Assembly (NCBI RefSeq): GCF_010907035.1
Contig: NZ_QUMK01000037.1
Coordinates: 1-53,165 of the forward strand
Length of the DNA: 53,165 nucleotides
Reading direction: 5' to 3'
DNA from: Rhodopseudomonas sp. BR0M22
GTDB taxonomy: Bacteria > Pseudomonadota > Alphaproteobacteria > Rhizobiales > Xanthobacteraceae
In this document: piece after piece, positions 15,399-24,648 of the stretch
Layout: the number at the start of each line of letters is the position of its first letter
How positions within the stretch are numbered: the stretch's first letter is position 1
The notes under the pieces: model-generated
Seen by the model: only the letters and a program-made list of their open reading frames with translations
What the model was told of the DNA's origin: nothing
Database searches by the model: none
Position numbers and translations under genes: made by a program

Positions 15399-16145
15399 AT
15401 GCTGCGCGCGAATCTATCGAAGATCGTCAGGGGAGTGGGAATCAGCGCCCTGGTGATCGATCGGAACGGCAAGATTCTGGAATCCAGCGACGAGCCGGCA
15501 ACGTCCGGTTCGTCTCAAGCCAGACCCAAGCTGGGCAGCAGCTATTTCGACGCCTGTATTCGACCCGATCGGCACTCGCTGGAACTGCTGCGCGGCTTCA
15601 AGAGCCTGGCCGAGAAGAGCATCGACTTTTTCTCGACCGTGAGTTGGCGCGAGGAAGCCGGCGAACGCAAGCACTTCCTGATCGTCGCGACACCGTCGGA
15701 CGATAATCCCGACACGATCGTGGTGCTGCACATCGATCTATCGGTGCTGCTCGGCGGGCGTCAGGAGCTGTCCGCATTGATGATCGGGCAGGGAGCCGCC
15801 GCGACGGCGCAGGCCGACTCGGTGATGATCGGTGCCGTCCGCGGCGCGATCGTCGAAGCGCTCGCCGCTTCGCAGGATCGGAGCCCGACGCTGACGATCC
15901 CCAAAGCTCAGCCGCAAGAGCAGAACGTCTTCAGCGAGCTGACGCCGTCGCAATTGGAACTGCTGCCCTATCTCGCGAGCGGGAAGAGCAATCGGCAGAT
16001 CGCCAAGGAGCGGGACATGAGCGTATTCACGGTCAAGTCCCAGGTGGCGGGCATCATTCAGAAGCTGAACGTCGCCAATCGCACCCAGGCGGCACTGCTG
16101 GCGATGCGCAACAGCGAAGCCTTGGGAATTCGATCGGGAGCCTAG
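15399..16145 (+). CDS. LuxR-type regulator with N-terminal sensory (PAS-like) domain
   Basis: This 248-residue protein ends in a LuxR/GerE helix-turn-helix: LTPSQLELLPYLASGKSNRQ, then IAKERDMSVFTVKSQVAGII and QKLNVANRTQAALLAM. The N-terminal 130 residues (SALVIDRNGKILESSDEPA, and HFLIVATPSDDNPDTIVVLH) look like a PAS-type sensor, but no ligand residue can be named. There is no receiver domain or acyl-homoserine lactone pocket motif. No strong ribosome site precedes the ATG. It follows the flagellin and FlbT-like genes on the same strand, so control of motility is plausible but unproven. Confidence 0.78.
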   Translation: MLRANLSKIVRGVGISALVIDRNGKILESSDEPATSGSSQARPKLGSSYFDACIRPDRHSLELLRGFKSLAEKSIDFFSTVSWREEAGERKHFLIVATPSDDNPDTIVVLHIDLSVLLGGRQELSALMIGQGAAATAQADSVMIGAVRGAIVEALAASQDRSPTLTIPKAQPQEQNVFSELTPSQLELLPYLASGKSNRQIAKERDMSVFTVKSQVAGIIQKLNVANRTQAALLAMRNSEALGIRSGA

Positions 16146-16189
16146 AGCGGTTCATCGTTTGATTGACACGATCCGACCTTTCCGAAGGC

Positions 16190-16325
16190 ACTGAGTCCTC
16201 ATCCTGAGGAGCACGGCGAAGCCGGGCGTCTCGAAGGATGGGGCAACGCATTCCCTGCGTCGCATGGTTCGAGACGGCGCTACGCGCCTCCTCACCATGA
16301 GGTTCTGCCTGTTGCAGGCTGTCCG
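16190..16325. repeat. Palindromic repeat B, copy 1 (CCTCATCCTGAGGAGC...)
   Basis: CTGAGTCCTCATCCTGAGGA, GCCGGGCGTCTCGAAGGATG, CATGGTTCGAGACGGCGC and CGCCTCCTCACCATGAGG form a long composite palindrome. The same elements occur in opposite orientation at 24455-24580. The two copies lie in inverted orientation about 8.2 kb apart. Confidence 0.85.
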
Positions 16326-16375
16326 AAGCGCGGGTTCGATTCTATCGAAAACAGGATTGCTTCACGCGCGATGCC

Positions 16376-17368
16376 TCAGCCCCCGATCGCCTCGCGGCGA
16401 AATGCGCCGGGGCTTTTCGCCATCCATTTCCGGAACGCGCGCTGAAACGCGCTGGGCTCGGCGAAGCCGAGGTCGGCGGCGATGTCGCCGACCGGCTTTT
16501 CGTTTTCGGCGAGCCAGCGGATGGCGAGCGCACGGCGGATCTCGTCCTTGATCGATTGATAGGTCTGCCCTTCGGCGCTGAGGCGGCGGCGCAGCGTCGA
16601 GGCGGGGATCTTCATCTGCTTCGCCAGCGTCTCGAAGTTCGGCCATGCGGTCGGCGGCTTCGCCCGCAGCGTGGTGCGGATCGCCGCGGTGAGCGTGGCG
16701 TCGTGGCGGTAGCGGACCAGAATGTTCGCCGGCGCCCGGCGCAGGAACTCCTTCAACGCCCGCTCGGTGCGGTTGGTGCGCAGCTCGAGAAACGCGGCGT
16801 CGAACACCAGCGCGCTTTCCGGCTGGCCGAACCTGACCGGCGCGCCGAAGAACGATCGATAGTCCGCCGCAAAGGCCGGCGGAGTGCAGGCGAAATCGAC
16901 CCGGCGCAGCGGCAGACGCCGGCCGACCAGCCAACAGGCGATGCCGTGCACCATGATCCAGAAAGTGCGGTAGGCGAAGGCCGAGCGCGGCGCTGTCTTG
17001 TCCCGCAACACGATGCGGGCGAGGCCGCCCTCGATCCGCAGTTCGCCGCTGGGATCGTCCAGGGCGATCTTCAGGAACCGCAGCGCACGGTTCAGCGCTT
17101 GCCGCAGCGTGCCGGCGTTGAGCACCGCGTGGCCGAGCAGCGTGAACGATCCAGGGCGCATCGGCCGGCCGCCGAGACCGAAGAACTCGTCGTCCATCGT
17201 CTCGGCCACCGCCAGCCACAGCGCGCCGAATTGAGCGGCCGAGACGCGCTCGCGCACCACCTCCGGCAGGCCGGCCGAAACGAACACCGGCCCGGGCGCG
17301 ATGCCGGCACTGCGCAGGCAATCGGCGACCTCTTCCACGAACAAAGGCGCAATCGTCCGCCGCTCCAA
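16376..17368 (-). CDS. AraC-family transcriptional regulator
   Basis: This protein of about 330 residues has an N-terminal Arabinose_bd-type domain (TLLGHAVLNAGTLRQALNRA near 77-96) and a C-terminal AraC DNA-binding domain. The latter shows PASTLRRRLSAEGQTYQSIK and then VGDIAADLGFAEPSAFQRAF with RKWMAKSPGAFR. Such OruR/VirS-like regulators sense small metabolites. The start is probably TTG at 17368, behind GAGAGG, because no ATG fits. It is transcribed away from the acyl-CoA operon across a 153-base gap, so it is likely the local regulator of that operon. The effector is unknown. Confidence 0.87.
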   Translation of the reverse strand: MERRTIAPLFVEEVADCLRSAGIAPGPVFVSAGLPEVVRERVSAAQFGALWLAVAETMDDEFFGLGGRPMRPGSFTLLGHAVLNAGTLRQALNRALRFLKIALDDPSGELRIEGGLARIVLRDKTAPRSAFAYRTFWIMVHGIACWLVGRRLPLRRVDFACTPPAFAADYRSFFGAPVRFGQPESALVFDAAFLELRTNRTERALKEFLRRAPANILVRYRHDATLTAAIRTTLRAKPPTAWPNFETLAKQMKIPASTLRRRLSAEGQTYQSIKDEIRRALAIRWLAENEKPVGDIAADLGFAEPSAFQRAFRKWMAKSPGAFRREAIGG

Positions 17369-17521
17369 TCGTCCGGTCCTCTCTCGAAAGTGGCAAAACC
17401 GATCACAAATCTAGGTCAGTTTGGTCCTGGAAAGCCACAGCGCTCCGCAGCTTAATCCGCCCCCGTGAATCCACTCGCGTCAAACCCTCGTGCCAACAAC
17501 GAGGGCAGGGGAAGAAACACC
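17369..17521. promoter_or_regulatory. Divergent promoter region between araC-type gene and acyl-CoA operon
   Basis: Both neighbouring genes start here, so this 153-base region should hold their promoters and the regulator's binding sites. I see AT-richer sequence near 17395-17425 (aaaaccgatcacaaatctag) but no clear direct repeats or hexamers. The call rests on gene layout. Confidence 0.4.
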
Positions 17522-19213
17522 ATGAGCAACGCCCATCCTGCAGTCGCAGCGACCGAAGATTACGCCGACGTTCTTGCGCGGTTTCGCCGCGAGGATCTCG
17601 AAGCGCTGTTCGACGGCGACTTCGCGACCGGCATCAACGTTTGCATCGAATGTTGCGATCGTCATGTCGCGGGCGGCGGTGTTGCGCTGGATTGGGAGAG
17701 CCAGGACGGCCGCACCGCATCTTTCAGCTTCGCCCAGATGAAGGACTATGCGGCCCGCGTCGCCAATCTGCTGGTCGCGCAGGGCGTGAAGCCCGGCGAT
17801 GTGGTGGCCGGCATGCTGCCGCGCACGCCCGAGCTGCTGGCGCTGATCCTCGGCACCTGGCGCGCCGGCGCGGTGTATCAGCCGCTGTTCACCGCGTTTG
17901 GTCCCAAGGCGATCGAGCACCGCGTCAAGATGAGTGCCGCCAAGCTGGTTGTCACCGATGTGGCCAATCGCGCCAAGCTCGCCGATGTCGCCGATTGCCC
18001 GACTGTGGCGATCGTGACCCGCCCCGGCGAGAGCGCGCCGCTCGGCGATCTCGATTTCCATGCCGAGATCGCGGCGCAATCGACCGAGTTCGCGCCGGTG
18101 CTGCGCAAGGGCACCGACCTGTTCCTGATGATGTCGACCTCCGGCACCACCGGCCTGCCGAAGGGCGTGCCGGTGCCGATCAACGCGCTGCCGGCGTTCT
18201 ATTCGTACATCCGCGATGCGGTCGACCTGCGCGCGGGCGACATCTTCTGGAACATCGCCGATCCCGGCTGGGCTTATGGCCTGTACTACGCGGTGACCGG
18301 CCCGCTGCTGCACGGCCACGCCACCACCTTCTACGACGGTCCGTTCACCGCCGAGAGCACCTACGGCCTGATCAAGCGCCGCGGCATCACCAATCTGGCC
18401 GGCGCACCGACCGCGTATCGGCTGCTGATCGCGGCGGGCCCGGAAGCTGCCGCGCCGGTGAAGGGCCAGCTCCGCGTCGTCAGCAGCGCCGGCGAGCCGC
18501 TCAATCCGGAAGTGATCCGCTGGTTCGCCGAGCATCTCGCCGCGCCGATCCACGATCACTACGGCCAGACCGAACTCGGCATGGTGGTGAACAATCACCA
18601 CCGGCTGCGCCACACCGTGCATCCCGGCTCCGCGGGGTTGGCAATGCCCGGCTTCCGCGTCGCGGTGCTCGACGAGCAGAGCAACGAACTGCCGCCGAAC
18701 GTGCCGGGCGTGCTGAGCGTTGACCTGAAGCGCTCGCCGCTGATGTGGTTCTCCGGCTATTGGCAGCAGGAGACGCCGGCGATCGAAGGCGGTTACTACC
18801 GCACCGGCGACACCGTCGAGCTGGAGCCGGATGGGTCGATCAGCTTCGTCGGCCGGGCCGACGACGTCATCACCTCGTCGGGCTATCGCATCGGTCCGTT
18901 CGACGTCGAGAGCGCGTTGATCGAGCATGCGGCGGTGATCGAGGCGGCGGTGATCGGCAAGCCCGATCCCGAGCGCACCGAGATCGTCAAAGCCTATGTG
19001 GTGCTCGCCAAGGACGTGACGCCGAGCGAGGCGCTGGCCGAGGAGCTGCGCCAATACGTCAAGAAGCGGCTCTCGGCGCATGCCTATCCGCGCGAGATCG
19101 AATTCCTGGAGCAACTCCCGAAGACGCCGAGCGGCAAGCTGCAGCGCTTCATCCTGCGCAAGCGCGACACCGAGCCGGCGGGCACGGCCCAGGGCACCTC
19201 TTCTGCAGCTTGA
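17522..19213 (+). CDS. Acyl-CoA synthetase (AMP-forming)
   Basis: This 563-residue member of the adenylate-forming family makes acyl-CoA from a carboxylic acid, ATP and CoA. Core motifs are present: the P-loop MSTSGTTGLPKGVPVP (about 202-217), HYGQTELGM (A5), YYRTGDTVELEPDG and RADDVITSSGYRIGPFDVES (A7-A8 hinge), and the C-terminal catalytic lysine in TPSGKLQRF. Overall it resembles acetyl-/medium-chain acyl-CoA synthetases more than long-chain FadD. The substrate cannot be read from sequence. It is the first gene of a four-gene operon with an SDR, a thiolase and an acyl-CoA dehydrogenase, suggesting activation of an organic acid for beta-oxidation. Confidence 0.9.
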   Translation: MSNAHPAVAATEDYADVLARFRREDLEALFDGDFATGINVCIECCDRHVAGGGVALDWESQDGRTASFSFAQMKDYAARVANLLVAQGVKPGDVVAGMLPRTPELLALILGTWRAGAVYQPLFTAFGPKAIEHRVKMSAAKLVVTDVANRAKLADVADCPTVAIVTRPGESAPLGDLDFHAEIAAQSTEFAPVLRKGTDLFLMMSTSGTTGLPKGVPVPINALPAFYSYIRDAVDLRAGDIFWNIADPGWAYGLYYAVTGPLLHGHATTFYDGPFTAESTYGLIKRRGITNLAGAPTAYRLLIAAGPEAAAPVKGQLRVVSSAGEPLNPEVIRWFAEHLAAPIHDHYGQTELGMVVNNHHRLRHTVHPGSAGLAMPGFRVAVLDEQSNELPPNVPGVLSVDLKRSPLMWFSGYWQQETPAIEGGYYRTGDTVELEPDGSISFVGRADDVITSSGYRIGPFDVESALIEHAAVIEAAVIGKPDPERTEIVKAYVVLAKDVTPSEALAEELRQYVKKRLSAHAYPREIEFLEQLPKTPSGKLQRFILRKRDTEPAGTAQGTSSAA

Positions 19214-19231
19214 GATACGGATCAAATCGAC

Positions 19232-19999
19232 ATGAACATTACTGATCGCGTTTTCCTGGTCACCGGCGCCGCCTCCGGTCTCGGCGCCGCCACCGCCCGC
19301 ACGCTGGTCGCGGGCGGCGCCAAGGTGGTCGGTCTCGACCTCAACGCCGAAGCCGGCGCCAAGCTCGAGCAGGAACTCGGTGCGAGCTTCCGCTTTCTCG
19401 CCACCGACGTGACCAAGGCCGAGGATGCCGAGGCGGCGGTGAAGCTCGCCCAGGATGTGTTCGGTCACGTCAACGGACTGGTGAACTGCGCCGGCGTGGC
19501 GCCGGGCGAAAAGGTGCTCGGCCGCAACGGCCCGCACAAGCTCGACAGCTTCGCCCGGGCGATCACCATCAACCTGATCGGCAGCTTCAACATGATCCGG
19601 CTCGCTGCCGAGGCGATGAGCAAGGAACAGCCGGACGCCGAAGGCGAGCGCGGGGTGATCATCAACACCGCCTCGGTCGCGGCGTTCGACGGCCAGATCG
19701 GGCAGGCGGCGTACTCGGCCTCCAAGGGCGGCGTCGCCGCGATGACGCTGCCGATTGCGCGTGAACTTGCGCAGCACGGCATTCGCGTCGTGACGATCGC
19801 GCCCGGCATCTTCGAGACCCCGATGATGGCCGGGATGCCGCAGCCGGTGCAGGATGCGCTCGGCAAGAGCGTGCCGTTCCCGCCGCGGCTCGGTCGGCCG
19901 GCCGAATACGCCGCGCTGGTGAAGGCGATCTGCGAGAATACGATGCTGAACGGCGAGGTGATCCGCCTCGACGGTGCACTGCGGATGGCGCCGCGCTGA
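19232..19999 (+). CDS. SDR dehydrogenase, 3-hydroxyacyl-CoA dehydrogenase type
   Basis: This 255-residue classical short-chain dehydrogenase has the NAD site [15 protein letters not shown] (12-26), followed by an acidic D after strand two (VVGLDLN), which favours NAD over NADP. The NxAG-type strand is VNCAGVAPG. The catalytic Ser-Tyr-Lys set lies in [21 protein letters not shown]. The sequence is close to the HSD17B10 / 3-hydroxy-2-methylbutyryl-CoA dehydrogenase subgroup. It sits 18 bases after the ligase gene and ahead of a thiolase, which supports oxidation of a 3-hydroxyacyl-CoA. Confidence 0.88.
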   Translation: MNITDRVFLVTGAASGLGAATARTLVAGGAKVVGLDLNAEAGAKLEQELGASFRFLATDVTKAEDAEAAVKLAQDVFGHVNGLVNCAGVAPGEKVLGRNGPHKLDSFARAITINLIGSFNMIRLAAEAMSKEQPDAEGERGVIINTASVAAFDGQIGQAAYSASKGGVAAMTLPIARELAQHGIRVVTIAPGIFETPMMAGMPQPVQDALGKSVPFPPRLGRPAEYAALVKAICENTMLNGEVIRLDGALRMAPR

Positions 20000-20054
20000 G
20001 GCGCGGCGGTTACTACTCATTCGATCAAACAACCAAAATCCAGGGAGAATTCCC

Positions 20055-21242
20055 ATGACCCACGATCCTATCGTTATCGTCGGCTCCGCCCGCACCCCGA
20101 TGGGCGGCTTTCAGGGCGAACTGAAGGACGCCACCGCATCCCAGCTCGGCTCGGCCGCGATCTCGGCCGCGGTCGAGCGCGCCGGCCTGAAGCCGGATGC
20201 GATCGACGAAGTGGTGTTCGGCTGCGTGCTGCCGGCCGGCCAGGGCCAGGCACCGGCGCGCCAGGCCTCGCTCGGCGCCGGCCTGCCGCTGTCGGCGGGC
20301 TGCACCACCGTCAACAAGATGTGCGGCTCCGGGATGAAGGCGGCGATGCTCGCGCATGATCTGTTGATCGCCGGCAGTGCCACCGTCGCGGTGGCGGGCG
20401 GCATGGAGAGCATGACCAACGCGCCGTATCTGCTCGACCGCGCCCGCGGCGGCTATCGCATGGGCCACGGCCGGGTGCTCGACCACATGTTCCTCGACGG
20501 CCTGGAAGACGCCTACGACAAAGGCCGGCTGATGGGAACCTTCGCCGAGGACTGTGCGCAAAGCTATCAGTTCACTCGCGAGACCCAGGACAACTTCGCC
20601 ATCACCTCGCTGACCCGCGCCCAGGCCGCGATCAAGGACGGCTCGTTCGCGCGCGAGATCACGCCGGTGACGCTGAAGTCCGGCAAGTCGGACATCACTG
20701 TCACCACCGACGAGCAGCCGCTGAAGGCCAAGCTCGACAAGATCCCGACGCTGAAGCCGGCGTTCCGCGAGGGCGGCACCGTGACGGCGGCGAACTCGTC
20801 GTCGATTTCCGACGGCGCTGCGGCGCTGGTGCTGATGCGCCGTTCCGAAGCCGACAAGCGCGGCTTGAAGCCGCTCGCGGCGATCGTCGGCCATTCCACC
20901 CACGCGCACGAGCCGGCGCTGTTCGCCACCGCGCCGATCGGTGCGATCCGCAAGCTCAGCGAACGCACCGGCTGGAATCTCGCCGACGTCGATCTGTTCG
21001 AAGTCAATGAGGCGTTCGCGGTGGTGGCGCTGGCGGCGATGCACGATCTCGGCCTGCCGCACGACAAGGTCAACGTCCATGGCGGCGCCTGCGCGCTCGG
21101 CCATCCGATCGGCGCCTCGGGTGCGCGCGTGCTGGTGACGCTGCTGGCGGCGCTGGAGAAGTACGACCTCAAGCGCGGCATCGCCTCGCTGTGCATCGGC
21201 GGCGGCGAAGCCACCGCCGTCGCGGTCGAACGGCTGTCGTGA
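20055..21242 (+). CDS. Acetyl-CoA acetyltransferase (thiolase)
   Basis: This 395-residue thiolase starts [18 protein letters not shown] behind AGGGAG. The nucleophilic cysteine is Cys90 in [11 protein letters not shown]. The active-site histidine lies in [18 protein letters not shown], and the second cysteine in [11 protein letters not shown]. The length is normal. It would cleave a 3-ketoacyl-CoA (or condense acetyl-CoA) as the last step of the pathway encoded by this operon. It ends seven bases before the acyl-CoA dehydrogenase start. Confidence 0.93.
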   Translation: MTHDPIVIVGSARTPMGGFQGELKDATASQLGSAAISAAVERAGLKPDAIDEVVFGCVLPAGQGQAPARQASLGAGLPLSAGCTTVNKMCGSGMKAAMLAHDLLIAGSATVAVAGGMESMTNAPYLLDRARGGYRMGHGRVLDHMFLDGLEDAYDKGRLMGTFAEDCAQSYQFTRETQDNFAITSLTRAQAAIKDGSFAREITPVTLKSGKSDITVTTDEQPLKAKLDKIPTLKPAFREGGTVTAANSSSISDGAAALVLMRRSEADKRGLKPLAAIVGHSTHAHEPALFATAPIGAIRKLSERTGWNLADVDLFEVNEAFAVVALAAMHDLGLPHDKVNVHGGACALGHPIGASGARVLVTLLAALEKYDLKRGIASLCIGGGEATAVAVERLS

Positions 21243-21249
21243 GCGCATC

Positions 21250-22377
21250 ATGATTCTCAACGAACTACAGATCCAGATCCGCGACACCGCCCGCGACTTC
21301 GCGCGCGAGCGGCTCGCCCCGACCGCGGCGGCGCGTGACGTCGCGCATGCGTTTCCGCGCGCCGAACTGACCGAGATGGGCCAGCTCGGCTTTCTCGGCA
21401 TGCTGGTGCCGGAAGCCTATGGCGGCTCCGACACCGGCATGGTGGCCTATACGCTGGCGCTGGAAGAGATCGCCGCCGGCGACGGCGCGTGCTCGACCAT
21501 CGTCAGCGTGCACTCCTCCGTTGGCTGCATGCCGATCCTGAAATTCGGAACCGACGAGCAGAAGCAACGCTTCCTGCCCAAGCTCGCCAACGGCGAGTGG
21601 ATCGGCGGCTTCGCGCTGACCGAACCGCAGGCCGGCTCCGACGCTTCGAACCTGCGCACCACCGCGCGCCGCGACGGCGATGCCTATGTGATCAACGGCG
21701 CCAAGCAGTTCATCACCTCGGGGCAGAACGGCCAGCTGATCATCCTGTTCGCCGTCACCGATCCGTCGGCCGGCAAGAAGGGTATCACCGCCTTCATCGT
21801 GCCGACCGATACGCCCGGCTACGAGGTGGTGCGGGTCGAGGACAAGCTCGGCCAGCATTCGTCCGACACCTGCCAGCTCGCCTTCAACGACATGCGGATT
21901 CCCGCTGATCTGCGGCTCGGTGCCGAAGGCGAGGGGCTCAAGATCGCGCTGTCGAATCTCGAAGGCGGCCGGATCGGCATCGCCTCGCAGGCGGTGGGCA
22001 TGGCGCGCGCCGCGTTCGAGGCGGCCCGCGACTACGCGCGCGACCGCGTCACCTTCGGCAAGCCGATCATCGAGCATCAGGCGGTGGCGTTCCGGCTCGC
22101 CGACATGGCGACCCGCATCGCCGCGGCGCGACAGATGGTGCTGCATGCCGCCAGCCTGCGCGAAGCCGGGCTGCCGTGCCTGACCGAAGCCTCGATGGCC
22201 AAGCTGCTGGCCTCCGAGACCGCCGAGGCGGTGTGCTCCTCGGCGATCCAGACGCTCGGCGGCTACGGTTACTTGAAGGACTTCCCGGTCGAGCGGATCT
22301 ATCGCGACGTCCGCGTCTGCCAGATCTACGAAGGCACCAGCGACGTCCAGCGCATCGTGATCGCGCGCAACCTCTGA
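21250..22377 (+). CDS. Acyl-CoA dehydrogenase
   Basis: This 375-residue FAD enzyme shows the signatures [17 protein letters not shown] and [20 protein letters not shown], and the catalytic base glutamate in [14 protein letters not shown], as in short-, medium- and branched-chain enzymes. It would make the 2,3-enoyl-CoA. The enoyl-CoA hydratase expected between this step and the SDR is not encoded in the operon and must come from elsewhere. It is the last gene of the operon; the next forward gene is GTA gp13 after 123 bases. Confidence 0.93.
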   Translation: MILNELQIQIRDTARDFARERLAPTAAARDVAHAFPRAELTEMGQLGFLGMLVPEAYGGSDTGMVAYTLALEEIAAGDGACSTIVSVHSSVGCMPILKFGTDEQKQRFLPKLANGEWIGGFALTEPQAGSDASNLRTTARRDGDAYVINGAKQFITSGQNGQLIILFAVTDPSAGKKGITAFIVPTDTPGYEVVRVEDKLGQHSSDTCQLAFNDMRIPADLRLGAEGEGLKIALSNLEGGRIGIASQAVGMARAAFEAARDYARDRVTFGKPIIEHQAVAFRLADMATRIAAARQMVLHAASLREAGLPCLTEASMAKLLASETAEAVCSSAIQTLGGYGYLKDFPVERIYRDVRVCQIYEGTSDVQRIVIARNL

Positions 22378-22500
22378 TCTGAACCACATCCCCGGTCCCG
22401 GCGGGGCGCTCGCCGCCGCCGGGCCGTCGATGCGACATCGTCCGCGGGGCATCGCGTCGCCCCGGCGGATGCGCCGTCGCGCGCCATCGAGGAGCTTGTC

Positions 22501-23412
22501 ATGCGCAGCATTCCGGATGCGTTGCAGGCCAGACTCGACGGCGGCGTCACCACGCTGGCGCAGTGTTGGATCGTGCGGCGGCGGGACGGTGTCGTGCTCG
22601 GCTTCACCGACCACGACCGCGATCTCGTCATCGAGGGCGTGAGTTGTCGCGCCGGCACCGGGTTCTCGGCGTCGGAGGCGTCGCAGCGGTTCGATCTGTC
22701 GGTCGATGGTGCGGAGATTTCCGGCGCGCTCGATGACGATCTGCTGCGCGAGGCGGATCTCGCCGCCGGGCGCTACGATGCGGCGGCGATCGAGAGCTGG
22801 CTGGTGGATTGGAGCGCACCCGAGCTGCGGGTGCTGACCGCGCGCGGCACGCTCGGCGAGGTGCGGCGCGAGGGCGCTGCGTTCACCGCGGAGCTGCGCG
22901 GGCTCGCCGATCTGCTGTCGCAGGAGAGTGGCCGGCTTTACGCCGCGGCGTGTAGCGCCGATCTCGGCGACGCGCGCTGCCGCGTCGATCTCGGCAGTCC
23001 GGCGCGGCGCGGCGAGGGGACAGTCGTCGCGGCGCCAGGGACCTCCACTATCACGGTCTCCGGGCTGGACGGCTTCACACCCGGCCTGTTCACCGCCGGC
23101 CGGCTGAGCTGGCGCAGCGGCGCCAACCAAGGCGCGGCGGTCGAGATCAAGCAGCATCGCATCGTCGGCGGCGAGGTGCGGTTGTCGCTGTGGCAGGCGA
23201 TGGCCGAACCGATCGCGCCCGGCGACGGCTTCGTCGTCACCGCCGGCTGCGACAAGCTGTTCGCGACCTGCCGCGACCGCTTTGCTAACAGCGACAATTT
23301 CCGCGGCTTCCCGCAGATTCCCGGCAACGATTTCGTCGTCAGCTATCCGGTGCCCGGCGCGCCCGGCAACACCGGCGAGCCGATCGGTCCGGTGCTGCGC
23401 AGCGATCTGTGA
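22501..23412 (+). CDS. GTA tail hub protein, DUF2163 (gp13-like)
   Basis: This 303-residue protein has the DUF2163 / phage BR0599-like pattern. Its start is IPDALQARLDGGVTTLAQCW, followed by GFSASEASQRFDLSVDGAE and the C-terminal FRGFPQIPGNDF. Cysteines at YAAACSADLGDARC and AGCDKLFATCRDRF form a four-cysteine set. My recollection is that the R. capsulatus counterpart binds an iron-sulfur cluster, and the set here is complete. It forms the hub between distal tail protein and gp15. The start follows GAGGAG. Gp12 lies 10.7 kb upstream instead of next door. Confidence 0.9.
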   Translation: MRSIPDALQARLDGGVTTLAQCWIVRRRDGVVLGFTDHDRDLVIEGVSCRAGTGFSASEASQRFDLSVDGAEISGALDDDLLREADLAAGRYDAAAIESWLVDWSAPELRVLTARGTLGEVRREGAAFTAELRGLADLLSQESGRLYAAACSADLGDARCRVDLGSPARRGEGTVVAAPGTSTITVSGLDGFTPGLFTAGRLSWRSGANQGAAVEIKQHRIVGGEVRLSLWQAMAEPIAPGDGFVVTAGCDKLFATCRDRFANSDNFRGFPQIPGNDFVVSYPVPGAPGNTGEPIGPVLRSDL

Positions 23413-23451
23413 CCGCGTCACGATCTCATCACGCAATGGAGCGAGGGCACG

Positions 23452-23904
23452 ATGGATCAGCCATTGGGGCGCGACGCGATTGTCGCCGAAGCGCGGAGCT
23501 GGATCGGCACGCGCTATCGGCATCAGGCCTCGGTGAAGGGCGTCGGCTGCGATTGCCTCGGCCTGGTGCGCGGGGTGTGGCGCGCCTGTCTCGGCGACGA
23601 GCCGGAAGCGCCGCCGCCTTACGCGCCGGATTGGGCCGAAGCCGGCGGCGACGAGACGCTGGCGGCGGCGGCGCTGCGCCATCTGGTGCCGGTGCCGTGC
23701 GATGCGTTCGATCGCGGCGACGTGCTGCTGTTCCGCTGGCGCGATGGGTGTGTCGCCAAGCACGCCGCGATCGCCTGTTCGGCCACGATGATGATCCACG
23801 CGCACGACGGCGCGGCGGTGTGCGAGGTCGCGATCACGCCGTGGTGGCGGCGCCGGCTCGCCTATGCGTTCACGTTTCCCGGCGTTGCAGATCCGCTGCG
23901 TTGA
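23452..23904 (+). CDS. GTA NlpC/P60-type tail peptidase (gp14-like)
   Basis: This 150-residue protein has the catalytic cysteine in VGCDCLGLVRGVW (cysteine-leucine-glycine in the usual NlpC position) and the histidine in CVAKHAAIACS, as in NlpC/P60 peptidases of phage tails. It should cut peptidoglycan peptide bonds during DNA entry. Order and length match RcGTA gp14. In RcGTA, gp15 follows directly; here a GFA gene, a repeat and an unknown gene intervene. Confidence 0.9.
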   Translation: MDQPLGRDAIVAEARSWIGTRYRHQASVKGVGCDCLGLVRGVWRACLGDEPEAPPPYAPDWAEAGGDETLAAAALRHLVPVPCDAFDRGDVLLFRWRDGCVAKHAAIACSATMMIHAHDGAAVCEVAITPWWRRRLAYAFTFPGVADPLR

Positions 23905-23960
23905 CGTTGGCGAAGTGGTCTGGTCAGGTCCGGTGTAGTTTCGAACTGGAGGTCTGCGGG

Positions 23961-24386
23961 ATGGATCACGACAGCAACGTGCGGACCGGTGGATGCCATT
24001 GCGGGGCGGTGCGCTTCGAAGTGACGCTGAGCGACGGCTTCGACTCGATCCGGCGCTGCACCTGTTCGTATTGCCGGATGCGCGGCGCGGTGGTGGCGAT
24101 GGCCGAGATGGGCGGGATCAAGATCCTGCAGGGCGAGGACGTGCTGACGACCTATCGCTTCCACACCGGCACGGCGCAGCACTTCTTCTGCTCACGCTGC
24201 GGCATCTACACCCATCATCAGCGGCGATCCAATACGAACCTCTACGCCGTCAATGTCGCCTGCCTCGATGGCGTCAGCCCGTTCGACTTCACCGAAGTGC
24301 CGGTGATGGACGGCGTCAACCACACCAACGACACCGGCCAGCCGACCCGCCGGGCCGGCACGCTGCGCTTCATCGCGTCGGAGTGA
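23961..24386 (+). CDS. GFA family zinc protein (CENP-V/GFA)
   Basis: This 141-residue protein has an ATG behind GGAGGT. The zinc-binding cysteines appear as GGCHCGAVRFEV (12-14), CTCSYCRMRG (33-38) and FFCSRCGIYTHHQRR (77-80), the standard GFA fold. Named for a formaldehyde-glutathione activity, most members have no proven reaction. It sits within the GTA tail region, between gp14 and gp15, and is unlikely to be structural. It looks like a host gene inserted or left by rearrangement. Confidence 0.88.
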   Translation: MDHDSNVRTGGCHCGAVRFEVTLSDGFDSIRRCTCSYCRMRGAVVAMAEMGGIKILQGEDVLTTYRFHTGTAQHFFCSRCGIYTHHQRRSNTNLYAVNVACLDGVSPFDFTEVPVMDGVNHTNDTGQPTRRAGTLRFIASE

Positions 24387-24454
24387 CGGCGAGCGCTTTG
24401 AAAGGGGGCTGCGTCTATCCTTAGTTGGCCTGTGACCGCACTTCGCTTGTGCTC

Positions 24455-24580
24455 GCAACAGGCAAAGCCTCATGGTGAGGAGGCGCGAAGCGCCGTCTCG
24501 AACCATGCGCCGCGAGTCACGCGCGGCCTCATCCTTCGAGACGCCCGGCTTTGCCGGGCTCCTCAGGATGAGGACTCAGT
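24455..24580. repeat. Palindromic repeat B, copy 2 (inverted relative to copy 1)
   Basis: GCCTCATGGTGAGGAGGCGC, GAAGCGCCGTCTCGAACCATG and CATCCTTCGAGACGCCCGGC, then CTCCTCAGGATGAGGACTCAG, match copy 1 (16190-16325) read on the other strand. It fills most of the 260-base gap between the GFA gene and the reverse-strand unknown gene. Confidence 0.85.
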
Positions 24581-24648
24581 GCCCTCGACGAGGGGCAATG
24601 CCGCTTCGATCAATCGACCAAGCGAACTAATCGCCTGGACGACCACGC

